Below, piece after piece: positions 45,031 through 56,475 of a stretch of DNA of 64,000 bases. A program made the position numbers and the translations under genes. This stretch comes from Carya illinoinensis (Eukaryota; Streptophyta; Magnoliopsida; Fagales; Juglandaceae): assembly GCF_018687715.1 (NCBI RefSeq), contig NC_056755.1, positions 18,213,501-18,277,500 on the forward strand. The letters run 5' to 3'. Within the stretch, counting starts at the first letter, position 1. Each line of letters opens with the position of its first letter. The notes under the pieces were generated by a model that made no database searches, was not told the origin of the DNA, and saw only the letters and a program-made list of their open reading frames with translations.

Positions 45031-46869
45031 TTACCACTCAAACATATTATATGATAAGTTTATAGCGTCGTAGAAACATAATAATAATAATAATAATAAT
45101 CATAATAGTAAATGAGGGAACGGTCCTATGTATTCGAGAACTGCACCTTAGGCGACTGTCGTGGACGTTGCCAACGTTGTTTCTCAAATTGGGATGGACC
45201 CAAGAAAGATACTGGGCTTTCGACAGCCCATAATTTAGAAATTGTTTGGAAATAGAGATGATTTCTTTTAACTCATTTTATTTTAATATTTTTTAAATCT
45301 AAATTTACTTTTAAACATTACTTAAAGATAAACACATTTTAATTCAAAGTTTTTAATTTTTTATCTAATTATTATCTAATTATTATAATTTTCTTAAACT
45401 TTTAAATAAAATACATTTCAATTTTTTCAAATTTTAAAATAAAAATCATAATAATGCTAGATACAGTCGTGAAGTGTGCAAGCATAACACAATACTTTTA
45501 AAAAATAATGCAGTCTACTATTATAAAATAAGAGATCATACTCATCATCTCACATCACACATTTTACATATTTTTAAAAAAATTATATTTTTATTTTTTA
45601 TTTTATTTTATTTTTGCTAAACTAATTAAGTTGAAATGGTGGAGTGAGTTTTGTGAGATTCATTTAAGATAAATTTAGATATTTTTGAATATTAAGATTG
45701 ATTTATATTATTTATAAGAAGTTAAAAATAATTATAGGTCTTATAAAAAGATTTTGAGTTGATATGGATTTAATAATTTAAAAATTATATATTTAAATAT
45801 TAAATTCATCTTAAAATTAAAATAAATTAAATTGATTTCAATATAATCCAACAACCAAACTAACCCTTAACATTACTTAAAAGGCACATGGCCCAAAGGC
45901 ATTGTTCATGATTGCTAAGCATTAGAGTTCATAGTGGAGAAGAGTAGTCAAATACTTAGAAAAAATAAATAAATAAAACTTTCATGGTCTGCTGGAATTT
46001 GGCATTAATTAGGGGGTGATAAGCCTTCCATTTTGTTTGCAGACAAAAAAAAAAAAAAAGAAAAAAAAAGAGTTTTATTATATATAAATAAAATTACATA
46101 CTAATTTATATATTAATACTGATTTTTTCATATTTAAAATTTAAATTAGTATTATTTTTAATAAAATTTATTTTTTATCAATTATAATAAATTAATACAT
46201 ATATTAATATACAAATATACTTACAACTAAATTTTAAAAAAAGAAAAATCCTTTTGTATGGGAATTCTTCTCGGATCTCTCTTATTTTAGGGATTTGTTA
46301 ATCACATCTCCAAGAAGATTAGACAACCTTTTAACATTAATTAGTGTCATTAAACCTATCGAGATGGGTCATCGACTTTTTGGTAAGGTGGGGCCGGTCG
46401 CCGTCCCATGAGATCACCCACCTTTCTTATTTGTGACGGCACGATAATAATTTAATAAGAAAATGACATTTTTTTTTTTTAAAATATGTTTCAGCGATGG
46501 ACTTAACTGAGATTTTATTTTATTTTATTTTTCCTTTTCTCCCTGATATTAACAAGCTGAATGGCGAATGTTAATCCATTAAGGAAAAGGTTACTCGAAT
46601 TTTTAATCAAACTAGACAATTAGAAGAGAAATAGATATATTAAATGAATTATACAACCTTTATTATATATTTAATGATATATGAAATATTTATATAGACT
46701 ATTGGATCTCTATAAGTGAAAAAAAAGAGTCATAGACAACTAATGCAAAAATTCAAATGCATAACTGACGTAGAAAGGATAACAGGTGACAAATTTGAAT
46801 ATATGTGCTAAACTATCAAGAGTGAGAATTAGTCTTAGATGCTCATTCTTTTAGATTTCTATTATTATT

Positions 46870-47484
46870 AATTTTTTTTTTTTTGATAGGAAGAACACTT
46901 TCATTTATAATCAAAACAGAATTACAATGCTAAATCAGTCCATTGGACTTGTTCAATAACAAAGGGAATAGACTCCCACCAAACACTTATATCAACTACT
47001 GATCTTGCAAACCTTGCTAATCTATGTGTTGACTCATTTGTCTCCCAATTAACATGCAAAATAGAGCAATCTAGTATTCTACTCTACAGCTGCTTTATGT
47101 CTGTTACAATATTTCCAAACATAGCATTGGCTAGTTCAGGTTTTGCTAGCTCTTGAGCTAAAATCAACGAATCTGTTTCAATGATTAGAGCTTGTAACCC
47201 AAGTGGGATGCAAAATTGTAAGCCCCTGAGTATAGCTACTAGTTCAATCTCTAGAGGCTCCACCACTACTGTCTCCTCTTTGCTTACAACCATGATCACA
47301 TTTCCTTTCCAATTTCTGAGAATAAGATCAACTCCTGCACTGCCATCTTTACTAAACATTGCTCTATTCACATTAAGCTTTGTAATCCCTTGTGGAGGCA
47401 ATTGCCATTTTGTCACTCTCTTAATGCCATTAAAATTAGTACCTTTAGTTGCCCAAAGAGCCTTAAGTAAGCAAAGAGCATGGT
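46870..47484 (-). pseudogene. 5'-truncated LINE: RNase H (RVT_3) end and poly-A
   Basis: The minus strand reads KWQLPPQGITKLNVN, GAGVDLILRN-like, ETDSLILAQELA and, past one stop, LHVNWETNESTHRLARFA, the standard order of the plant LINE RNase H domain (first Asp replaced within NVNRAMF). It ends in a poly-A tract seen as T-run at 46872-46884. No RT remains. It is absent from copy A of the duplication, so it inserted after the duplication. Confidence 0.8.
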
Positions 47485-47579
47485 TGACTATCTTTCTAAT
47501 TTAAATATTAGAGATATCTTTCACATTAAGAGAAAGAAATGACTATCTTTCTAATTTAAATATTAGAGATATCTTTCAC
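47485..47579 (+). repeat. 40-bp perfect direct repeat at the LINE 5' junction
   Basis: 47485-47524 and 47540-47579 are identical (TGACTATCTTTCTAATTTAA ... TCTTTCAC), with a 15-bp spacer. Copy A has this sequence once. The first copy abuts the LINE 5' end. Confidence 0.9.
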
Positions 47580-49164
47580 GAATTTTTCGATACTTTGTCT
47601 TACTTGTAGGCTGCAGAGCACGCGGAAGGCATTATTGAAAATTACATCAACATAGACAATAATAAATATTTAACAAAGAACTTGAGAAAATATTTTTCCT
47701 AAACTCGTATGTGGTTGGTTTGAAGTAGTTTCTTTGTTTATGTCAATTACATATAATGATCATATACTTAATATTTCACATCATTACCTAATGTAATAAA
47801 GTTTAAGACGTGTAGTAGTGATGGATTAATGATTGGCAATTACTTTAAACCAAACCCAATAATATAAAATTAATTTAAGTTGTAAATAAATTCAGATATT
47901 ACTTAGCTGGACATGAATGTTTTAATTTTAAAATAATTTAGATTTTGGTATTTCGTGTATGTGAATAAAATATAAGATGGATCTGACTGTATGTTGCATT
48001 ATTCAAAGCTTTTGGAGTACCAAACTCAAACTCAAACTCAAACTCAGCCACTTCTCCAAGTTCTCAAGGCATCAACATCTAGAAACTATAAGACAACCAG
48101 ATGATTATCGTGTAAAAATGGGTCATTGTTTGAGCTTAACGTGCATAAAATAATCATCCGGCAACAACGAGATCATAATATTCATTATTCAGCATCAAAC
48201 TTGTCTTACACATGGTTTGATTCCAACCTCAATTTTCTAGAGAGAGATAGAGTTACCAATTTTCATCGCAGTGTTCATTATTAGAAAAATAATTCAGCAG
48301 AACCATCAAAAAGAAAATGTTGGTTTCTCGAGAAATATTAGTTAAAGAGAGCGAGTCACGATTTTTTAAATCAACTTCTTGTTTATCTGAATACTATTAT
48401 TTTAAAATCTTTACGCTGCACGTAATTTACGTTGAAAATGGAATAATTGATTGAGAAAATACTATTATAAAGTATAAGTGTTCTAACTTATAGCCCTTGA
48501 TAGAGTTGAGATCCGGCATTCCGCGTATGTGCAGTGGAATTAAAACTATCGTGGTGATGACGTGGTATAACACTATGAAATTGATAATACTCTTGGGGCC
48601 CACCCCAATGATATTTTCTACAAGGCTTTTTGGATGGCTGAAAAAGCCCCGATCAAACTAAATCAACCCAATCTTAAACTCGAAACCTGATTGGATAATG
48701 GAAGTCCTCATGGCCTATTAGTTTGCACTACTCTCCTTACGATGAAAAATAAGAGTAATATTTATAATTATAAAGTATGTAAGTGTTATATAAAAATTTA
48801 GTAAATATAAAATTTATATATAAAAAATTAATTTTTTAATAATAATCTTTTTCTTAAAACGATTGTATAATATTTACGGACTCTACAAATATATGTAATA
48901 GCATTGTTAAAAAAATAATATCACTTGCCTTTTTGCAATGAGAAGTTTTAAGGTTATATATATATAATAAAAAATTTATAAAAATAATTATAAATTGGTA
49001 CAAATTTATGTGATATGTCAAATTGTATTTTATGTATCATATAAAATTACGTCTATTTGTAAATTTGCTTTTATAAAATATCTTTCTCACTAAAAATTTT
49101 TCTTTGGCACTTGAGAAAACTTGTTAAACTTTCAATTCCCATGCTTCTCTGTGTACAGTACTTA

Positions 49165-49350
49165 GGGTTAGGCTACTCATCATCCCATACCATACATTAT
49201 ATATATTTAAAATTTTTTTATTTTTATTTTTAATTTTATTCGTGTTAAATTAATTGAATTATTCTACTTATCATATATATACCACATATTTTTTATAAGA
49301 AAAAAAATTAAAAAAATATGTTATATCATGTGTGAGATGCTAAGTAGGAT
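49165..49350. mobile_element. MITE of the CATCATCTCACACCACACA family (copy B)
   Basis: Duplicate partner of the 44848 copy: GGCTACTCATCATCCCATAC ... GTGTGAGATGCTAAGTAGG. Confidence 0.75.
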
Positions 49351-49412
49351 TATTTTAATATTTATTACCACTCAAAACATATTATATGATCAGCTTATAG
49401 CGTTGTAGAAAC

Positions 49413-49454
<42 letters not shown>

Positions 49455-49863
49455 GAGGGAATGGTCCTACGTATTCGAGAACTGCATCTTAGGCGACTGT
49501 CGTCGACGTTGCCAACATTGTTTCTCAAATTGGGATGGACCCAAGAAAGATACTGGGCTTTTGACAGCCCATAATTTAGAGATTGTTTGGAAATAGAGAT
49601 GATTTCTTTTAACTCATTTTATTTTAATATTTTTTTAATCTAAATTTACTTTTAAACATTACTTAAAGATAAGCACATTTTAATTTTAATTTTTAATTTT
49701 TCATCTAATCATTATAATTTTCTTAAACTTTTAAATAAAATATATTTCAATTTTTTTAAATTTTAAAATAAAAATCATAATAATGCTAGATACAATCGTG
49801 CAGTGTGTAAATGCAACACAATACTTTTAAAAAATAATGCGGTCTACTATTAGAGAATAAGGG

Positions 49864-50055
49864 ATCATACTCATCATCTCACATCACATACTTTATATAT
49901 TTTTAAAAAAATTATTTTTTTATTGTTATTTTATTTTATTCTTACTAAACTAATTAAGTTGTTTTACTCATCATTCATACAGTATATACTTATTATGGAA
50001 AAAAAGAAAAAAAAAATTAAAATAAATAGTGTGTGGGATGATGAGTATATGGATC
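49864..50055. mobile_element. Full MITE of the CATCATCTCACACCACACA family
   Basis: Left CATACTCATCATCTCACATC and right GTGTGGGATGATGAGTATATG are inverse arms. The related copy at 45535-45637 has only the left half, so this is the intact parent of the duplication breakpoint. Confidence 0.8.
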
Positions 50056-50578
50056 TCATATATACTAACTTTTTTCAAAAGAATTGCGCAACATTTACTA
50101 ACTTCAAGATTGCAAATATCATTTCTCTAAAAAATTATATTCTAACAATATTATAATTTTATAATATTTTTCTCCCTCATTTCCAAAAATCCAATAAAAC
50201 TTATTAGACTATTGCATAACTATTAATAGATTTCTCTCATCAAACTCATTAGACTATATAATAAAACTTATTAGACTATTTATCGTCAAATCTCATTCCC
50301 AAGCATTCCTTTAAACTATTTAAATTTGAGTTTTAAGGGTTTAAAATTTTCATAACAATAAATTTACCCCAGTTGATTTTTATTTTTTATTTTTGTAGTA
50401 TCATGTACGTTAGTTAGTCTTTCCTGTATATGAATTTGGGCAGTTTGGGACAAAATATGATAGTGATGTAGGCCACCTCCACAACAAGACGCCGTGGCAT
50501 GGCTTGGACTGTCGGTGCTTACAACATCTGTGCACCGAACTTGGACTGTCGGTGCATACATATATACATATATAAATA

Positions 50579-50755
50579 CTAGTAGAATTAAAACGTCCAA
50601 GGGACGTTTGCGTAGTGGAGGCAGATTATAAATGTAAAACTTTTTCATGAAAGTAAATAATAGTATAAAAGAAAAATACAGCAATTGTATTAAAACAACT
50701 GTATGTATGAAAAATTGGAACATAACAAGTTATTTTCTACAATAATAATAGATTG
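50579..50755 (-). mobile_element. Helitron 3' end with hairpin and CTAG terminus
   Basis: On the minus strand the tail ends with a stem AAACGTCC-CTT-GGACGTTT, then TAATTCTA and CTAG (50579-50582), followed by T. A hairpin about ten bases before a CTRR end with a 3' T is the Helitron signature. 50624-50755 matches 57701-57832 without gaps (six differences counted). The 5' end of this element was not located. Confidence 0.8.
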
Positions 50756-52984
50756 AGAAATTGCATAAACCCAAAATTATATTTTCACATTGCCTCTCTC
50801 TCTGTCTGTCTCTGTCTTTCTCTCTCTAATAATAATACTTAATCCATCTCCGTTAAAATCGCTTATTTTTTGTTTGTCTGACTTCCCTCTCATTTTCTTG
50901 CTTATAGTATTCCTTTCGGCCTTCTTCCACATTTTTTTATCTCAGTCTCTTTCAACCTTACAGCTTCAGACTCTCTCTCTCTTATATCGCTCCCAATAGT
51001 ATTTCGGTAGGGTCCCACATGCATGTGCATTTTTGTTGTCGAAGAAAAGTTTACGTTACTATTTTAGATAAAATATTATATAATATATATTATCATCATC
51101 AATATCGACATGATTTACTTCGTGGAATTTTCTTATCAATTACTATTTTCTTAAGACAGCAAGCACCACTTGCATGATCAACCTGATCCTAACTTCGAGT
51201 CCCTCACGTCTATGATTCATGTGGTAGCTTTCGCTTAACAACAAAATTAAGTGGTACCCATCTCTTAAATTTAATTTTTCCACTGCCTCGGTTTCAATTT
51301 CAAGAGAGGGATGGTACGTTAAGGCCTTTTTCGTAAATATACTCCTCATTCTTGGATCTTTTACCTTTTCTTTTCTGGTTTTTTTTTTTTTGTATTTTAT
51401 TTTTAATTGTCATGATCCTTATAATTACTTTTTCTTGGGGTCCAGAGTCCATACTCCTCCTAACACATTCAATTAATGAGCGGCTCATTATCATGCTTTC
51501 CACGCCTACCTATCTCTAGTATTACTACTATACTATTATTATTATTATTTTATTAATTGCTATATAATAAGTGGTGAGGTGCGTGAAGTGATGGTATTAT
51601 AAAATAGATTTAAGTTAAAGCTGAAGTTTATAAATTTGTGAATTTAGATCTTTTTATAGATAAATACTTTTTCAAAAAAAAAAAAAAATAGAAGAGATAA
51701 TAGAACATCAACATGCATTATTTTAAAAAATTGGAAAATAATGCACCTCTTTAAGTGAAAAGAATGAAAATGGGGTCGTGGTAATGACGAGCGCGATGTT
51801 AATTAATAAAAGATGAAACTCATCATACATATATTTATTATTTACTTTGTTTTTAAGAATAAGAATTTCTCATTTTTAAACAATGTAAAATCTCACACAC
51901 TAATTATCTTCAATTTTATCAATAAAAAATAGATCAATATAATAGGAATTAAATTAACATGAATTCCTAACGAAGATGATCGAATCAATTTATGATCAAT
52001 TCGATACTTTTTACCATGTCCAAAAGAATGAAGAAATGCCTACAAATCAACTTGCATATATATTTTTCTTTATTGGCCGGTTATGCTTTCGAGAATCATC
52101 ACTGGCCATTTCTTTAAGCTGAAATAGCATGCATGCCTACTCTTACCAAAATTTCCAGTCTTATTTGAGAGAATAAAATATAATTTACATCATCTAAAAA
52201 ATGACAAAAAAAAAAATAGGAGAACCTAACTAACTATATATAAATATGCATATATATATATATTGCAATTGACAACTGATGTTACATCGACCATTGGAGC
52301 ATTAAAGACATGATGATAAATGAGAAATCATACAAAATTATATTATATTATTATAATTAAATATATTTGATGCGAGTTGGGGAATGATAATCCAATTATA
52401 ACATATATTAATGTGCAAAACTGTACACATCTAATCTTTCCCAGCTATCCAATTAGAATTTCTGATTCCATATGGCGTAGGCAAACTTAACGAAATTGAA
52501 TTCATACCTCACAAGCAATCTAGAGAGAGAGAGAGTAGGTGAGTGGTTGCTTTCATTGGAGAAGCATTATTGTCAAACTTTGGGCAAATTGCTTTTATAT
52601 TTTTTACTTTGAAACAGGAAAGAAATGTAAGATAAGGAAAATGATCCCACAACCCTTGCAACCGACCCTACCCACTTCCTATATTATACTCCATAATATA
52701 TTATCACGGGATAAATAGAAAGCACAATAGATTGAGAGTGTCTCCACACTATAATGATAAATTCGTATATCAGTAGGAAATAGTATTTTTTAGCGATAAG
52801 AACGCATGACTCATTCCTAAAAATTAGTTTATCCCACATGTCTGCAAAAAGCTTGAAAAATAATAAACGACAAAGCAAATTATCCAACGAAATGTGTCTT
52901 AAAAGTCAAAAGTAGAAAGAAGAAAATCATCAATATTCGATGATCATCGGTGCCAAAAAAAATAAATTATAAATATTTTTTCCC
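50756..52984. other. Non-coding AT-rich sequence
   Basis: No gene recognised. CT-rich microsatellites occur at 50795-50830 and 50965-50985, and an ATT repeat near 51535. Possible interior of the Helitron ending at 50579. Confidence 0.5.
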
Positions 52985-52992
52985 GAGCCACT

Positions 52993-53061
52993 CCAAGGGA
53001 CGTTTGCTTAGTGGAGGCAAAATATAAATGTAAAACCTTCCCATGAAAGTAAATAATAGTA
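52993..53061 (-). mobile_element. Second, truncated Helitron 3' tail
   Basis: Matches the 50579 tail from the first hairpin arm (CCAAGGGACGTTTGC on plus) through TAAATAATAGTA, but the second stem arm and CTRR end are replaced by other sequence (CCGAGCCACT). Confidence 0.75.
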
Positions 53062-53532
53062 ATCAGCAACACGTTCAGCAATCAGCAACACCACTATGCA
53101 CCGCTCAACAGCAGATAAGAGGGGTGAAATGCCCTAAAATAAAGAACATAAGAAATAAGTACATCTCATTCAGTATACTGAAGCAACTGAGGTTATTCAT
53201 GTGAATCAACCTGTTTAGAAGGAGAGCAGCAGCGCTGTCACGATTGTTGATATCTTGATCCCGTGAAATTTTTCCAAATAACAAGCAAAGATTTGTAAAA
53301 TGAGAAGTTTCAGTTGGGATTTAGAGAACATTTATGGAGGAGATGAATGAAATTATTAAATCTAAAATACCATCTCTTAAATACAATTAGTATTTCAGAT
53401 TCATATTACGGTTTTGTAAGAAGTGTGCATTATTAAAGGAGAAATAAAATAGAACACATAGAAGATCTAACAGAAGATAGAAACACAAATATAAATATTT
53501 GTGAAGTATTATTTTATTATCTCAAAGCAAAA

Positions 53533-53961
53533 TTACAGAAATTTGAGGCTTTTCGCCTCAATCTTTAAACGCTCTTGCTCTTCAAAAATCTGCATGCATT
53601 TCCTATTTAAAGGAGTAGCCACTCGAAAAGAAGAGTTAAGCAAAGATTTTAAATCTCTGTTCTCTCGCTTTAGTGCTTCTATCTTCATGTTGGAATCCAT
53701 AAGAAGCCGCTGAAGGATAGAAATATTCTCGTGGAGTTTGTCAACCCCACCAGTCCTAGATTACAGTCGCTGAGAATATGCGACAAGGGTTGATGAGTAT
53801 CGGGTACCGAGACTCACAAGCTCGTAGATAATTTCATTATCTGACTTATTAGTCAGATCATTATTGGATTGCATTATAACACCTACGGAAGAAGCAGAAA
53901 CAACTGGTGAACGAGGTACAGAATACCTCATATATTGGTAATGAGAAGATTGCTGAGCCAT
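53533..53961 (-). pseudogene. Small coiled-coil ORF with one in-frame stop
   Basis: ATG at 53961-53959 opens a frame of 142 codons plus stop (53535-53533), interrupted once by TAA at codon 67 (53763-53761). The first half is polar and Ser-rich; the second has a coiled-coil-like ILQRLLMDSNMKIEALKREN segment. A TATA box (54069-54062) and an A/C/T-rich leader precede it at promoter distance. I do not recognise the family. It sits on the same strand as, and just before, a Helitron tail, so a captured gene piece or an LTR-element leader ORF are both possible. Confidence 0.5.
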
Positions 53962-54061
53962 TGCAAAGTGAGAAAGCAGAAAGAGATTGCAGAGTAAGAA
54001 TGCAGACTAATTTCAGAAAAGTGTAGAAGATGAGATGCGAAAGAAGATGAACTGAATAATT

Positions 54062-54216
54062 CTTTTATAGAGAAAATTATAATGAATCATCTCTCGTGAA
54101 GTATTTCTCTACAAGAGACAAGAGCGATGTAGTATCATAGTTGCGGCGCCTGACAGCTACAGAAGAGCAATATAGTATCATAGCTGCGGCGCCTGACAGC
54201 TACAGAAGACCTGTAC
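54062..54216 (-). promoter_or_regulatory. TATA box and 43-bp duplicated upstream element
   Basis: TATAAAAG on the minus strand at 54069-54062. Upstream, two 43-bp copies (54131-54173, 54174-54216) share AGTATCATAG and TGCGGCGCCTGACAGCTAC, with GGCGCC palindromes. The arrangement resembles a promoter with a duplicated enhancer. Confidence 0.55.
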
Positions 54217-55980
54217 AAATTCTACGGATCAGAGTTGTTCGGTCTAAAACAGATAGCCACCGTTTTTGTTGAAAAAAAAGAGAGAGAGAAAGAGGTTAAC
54301 GGCTTAATTTTGATGAATTCTTTACTAACTATGTTATTTAGAAAGACACTTAAAGTATATCATTTATGTTTTTTTAAAGTAATCGAGAGTTTACCACTGA
54401 AACCGAAGATGTTAGACATGGGTACAGCTAAAAAAATCCTAGGAGGTCGAATCTGCACCGTTTTCCATCAGAAAACCCTCCAAACAGAGCAAAAAAGAGA
54501 AAACCAAAGAAGACAACGGCCAAAATCTATTCTTACAGAGCTTTATCAACAAAAACGGAAACCCACATGTAAATTCTATGAGATATGGCAAAAAAAAGTA
54601 GAGAAAATAAGTGAGAGGAAAGAGAAGGTGAGGAGCGAAATGATAGGAGTCTGGGTGGGTAAATGGAGAACAGTTTTATTTCGTGAGAGGAATGTGGGAG
54701 GTTTGTGTACGTGATAATACACACAAGGGAAACCCACATGCAATGTATTTGTGCTGAGAAGTGGATTCTCTCCCACCAAATGAAAACCAGGTGTCCTTAA
54801 AGCGGTTTTTGGTTTTGTTTTTTTGGTGAATTATGACTTGTTTGGATGGTCGACTAAGTATGTCTCCGACCCATTAGATCCCTAGATTAACTACTCTACT
54901 CGCAACACCATTAACATGATATAACATCATATTTAATACATTAGACTACTCGTTCATTATTAATCAATCATTCAATTACAGTATTGGCATTTAATATTTT
55001 TATTTTTTAAATTCTTTTTAAAATTTTTTTACATTTATTTTTTTAAATTAATTTAATTTTTTTTATTTATTATTCATATACTAAATATTTAATAAAAAAT
55101 AAAAAAACATTTGTTCATATACGGGTTTAAACCAGTATATATGAACAAATTTAGTAAAATGAGATCACTAATTAGCTTCCACCTATTCATTAATTAATGG
55201 TATGAACGGACAAGATCATACAAACAATGAAATTGTTTATAATGATAAAATCAAGATAATCATGATTAATTGTCAAGATCATCTTGTAAATATTAGTGTA
55301 AATATTAGTGTTTAATAATGAAAAGATCATCAGCACATGGAGGCCCCTTTCAGCTTTTGGACGCAAGGGAGAGTTTTTTTTTTTCCTTTTTGAAAGACAC
55401 ACATTTAGCTGTTTTGGACAATGGCAATATATTACAATAAAACTTTCAAAAGCTTGGCCATATCATCAAGCAAGTCAAATATTGTGAAAAAGAGAAAGAG
55501 ATTTCTCAAAAAACACGTACCCACACGCGTGCGGAAAACAAAAGAAAAGAAAAACTATACCATAGACATATTTCATCGTTCTTCTTTTCTATTGTCCTCA
55601 ATCATCCAGACGTCCTATCACCCTGCAAAACTACTGCTGCAACCAAATCTTTTCGCGGATTCATGATGACTTATAATCTATTACTGTATACCTTTAGTTA
55701 TATTTATATGATGTTTGGCTAATTACTTGACACCATTGTTTTCATTACAGAAGATAAAATTTAGTGGAAGATGGCAATCCACATGCAGTGTTTTTATTAT
55801 TAATATTGTTATAATTGATTGAGATAAAGAAGTTTTATATAAAGCCTCTTTATTTAAATCTATGACACAGCATGCAACAACACAAGGATAGCAAAACTTT
55901 CTATCCACCTTAGTATATTAAATTCAATATTTTTGTCTATAAGACAAGCAAGGCTCGACCACCAACACACCATGTGATTT
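54217..55980. other. Intergenic
   Basis: No gene supported. A frame at 54235-54714 has no ATG at its start and shows no family features. A palindrome lies at 55109-55150 (ATTTGTTCATATAC / GTATATATGAACAAAT around GGTTTAAACC). Confidence 0.5.
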
Positions 55981-56475
55981 ACGCGCATTATCGGCCCCAT
56001 TCACCACCTAAAAGCTGGCCCACCAAGCCCACAAAGATAAGACCCCTCTACTTAGCGATATCCCATTGGCTATTGATTTTATTAAATTATTTTTCTTCAT
56101 TCGTCGATTTCCACAAAAGTCTGTGTAATTCACATGCTTGGGCCCACATTCCTTTATTTTAAAAAAATGTATTTAAAACATGAATTTATATTTGAAAGTG
56201 CCACGTATACTGTTTGTTCAATTATCTTACGCGCATTATCGGCCCCATTCACCACCTAAAAGCTGGCCCACCAAGCCCACAAAGATAAGACCCTCTACTT
56301 GGCGATATCCCATTGGCTATTAATTTTATTAAATTATTTTTCTTCATTCGTCGATTTCCACAAAAGTCAGTGTAATTCACATGCTTGGGCCCGCATTCCT
56401 TTATTTTAAGAAAATGTATTTAAAACATGGATTTATATTTGAAAGTGCCACGTATACTGTTTGTTCAATTATCCA
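55981..56475 (+). repeat. Recent 248-bp tandem duplication
   Basis: Copies 55981-56228 and 56229-56475, each starting ACGCGCATTATCGGCCCC and ending TTTGTTCAATTATC, differ at only a few positions. Each copy has GTGCCACGTATAC, which includes an ACGT core. No coding frame. Confidence 0.92.

Larger units (their letters stand above)
42235..45637 (+). repeat. Large tandem duplication, copy A (~3.4 kb)
   Basis: Collinear with 45638-49965. Shared landmarks include ATGGTCTGCTGGAATTTGGC (42591 and 45984), the CGAGATGGGTCATCGAC...GGGGCCGGTCGCC block (about 42808 and 46360), the CTTGGGGCCCACCCCAATGA block (about 44239 and 48591) and GTATTCGAGAACTGCA (about 45130 and 49470). No recognisable gene lies in it. 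A short frame at 43265-43453 is not preserved in copy B. Confidence 0.9.
45638..49965 (+). repeat. Large tandem duplication, copy B (~4.3 kb)
   Basis: Same order as copy A. The extra length comes mainly from a LINE fragment (46870-47484) and ~150 bp of AT-rich sequence near 46055-46245, where copy A has a poly-C tract. The join at 45637/45638 runs from the middle of a MITE (TAATTAAGTTG) into the middle of a different MITE (GGTGGAGTGAGTTTTG). Confidence 0.9.

Noticed and set aside
53533..54216. Endogenous pararetrovirus leader
   Set aside because: The promoter-leader-small-ORF order is suggestive, but no movement protein, coat, protease or RT sequence lies nearby on that strand.
54235..54714. 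159-codon plus-strand open frame, Lys/Glu-rich
   Set aside because: No ATG at its start, low-complexity composition, no family features, and no promoter on that strand.
55421..55666. 81-codon basic open frame beginning with ATG
   Set aside because: Isolated in AT-rich intergenic DNA with no recognisable motif, promoter or neighbouring exon.
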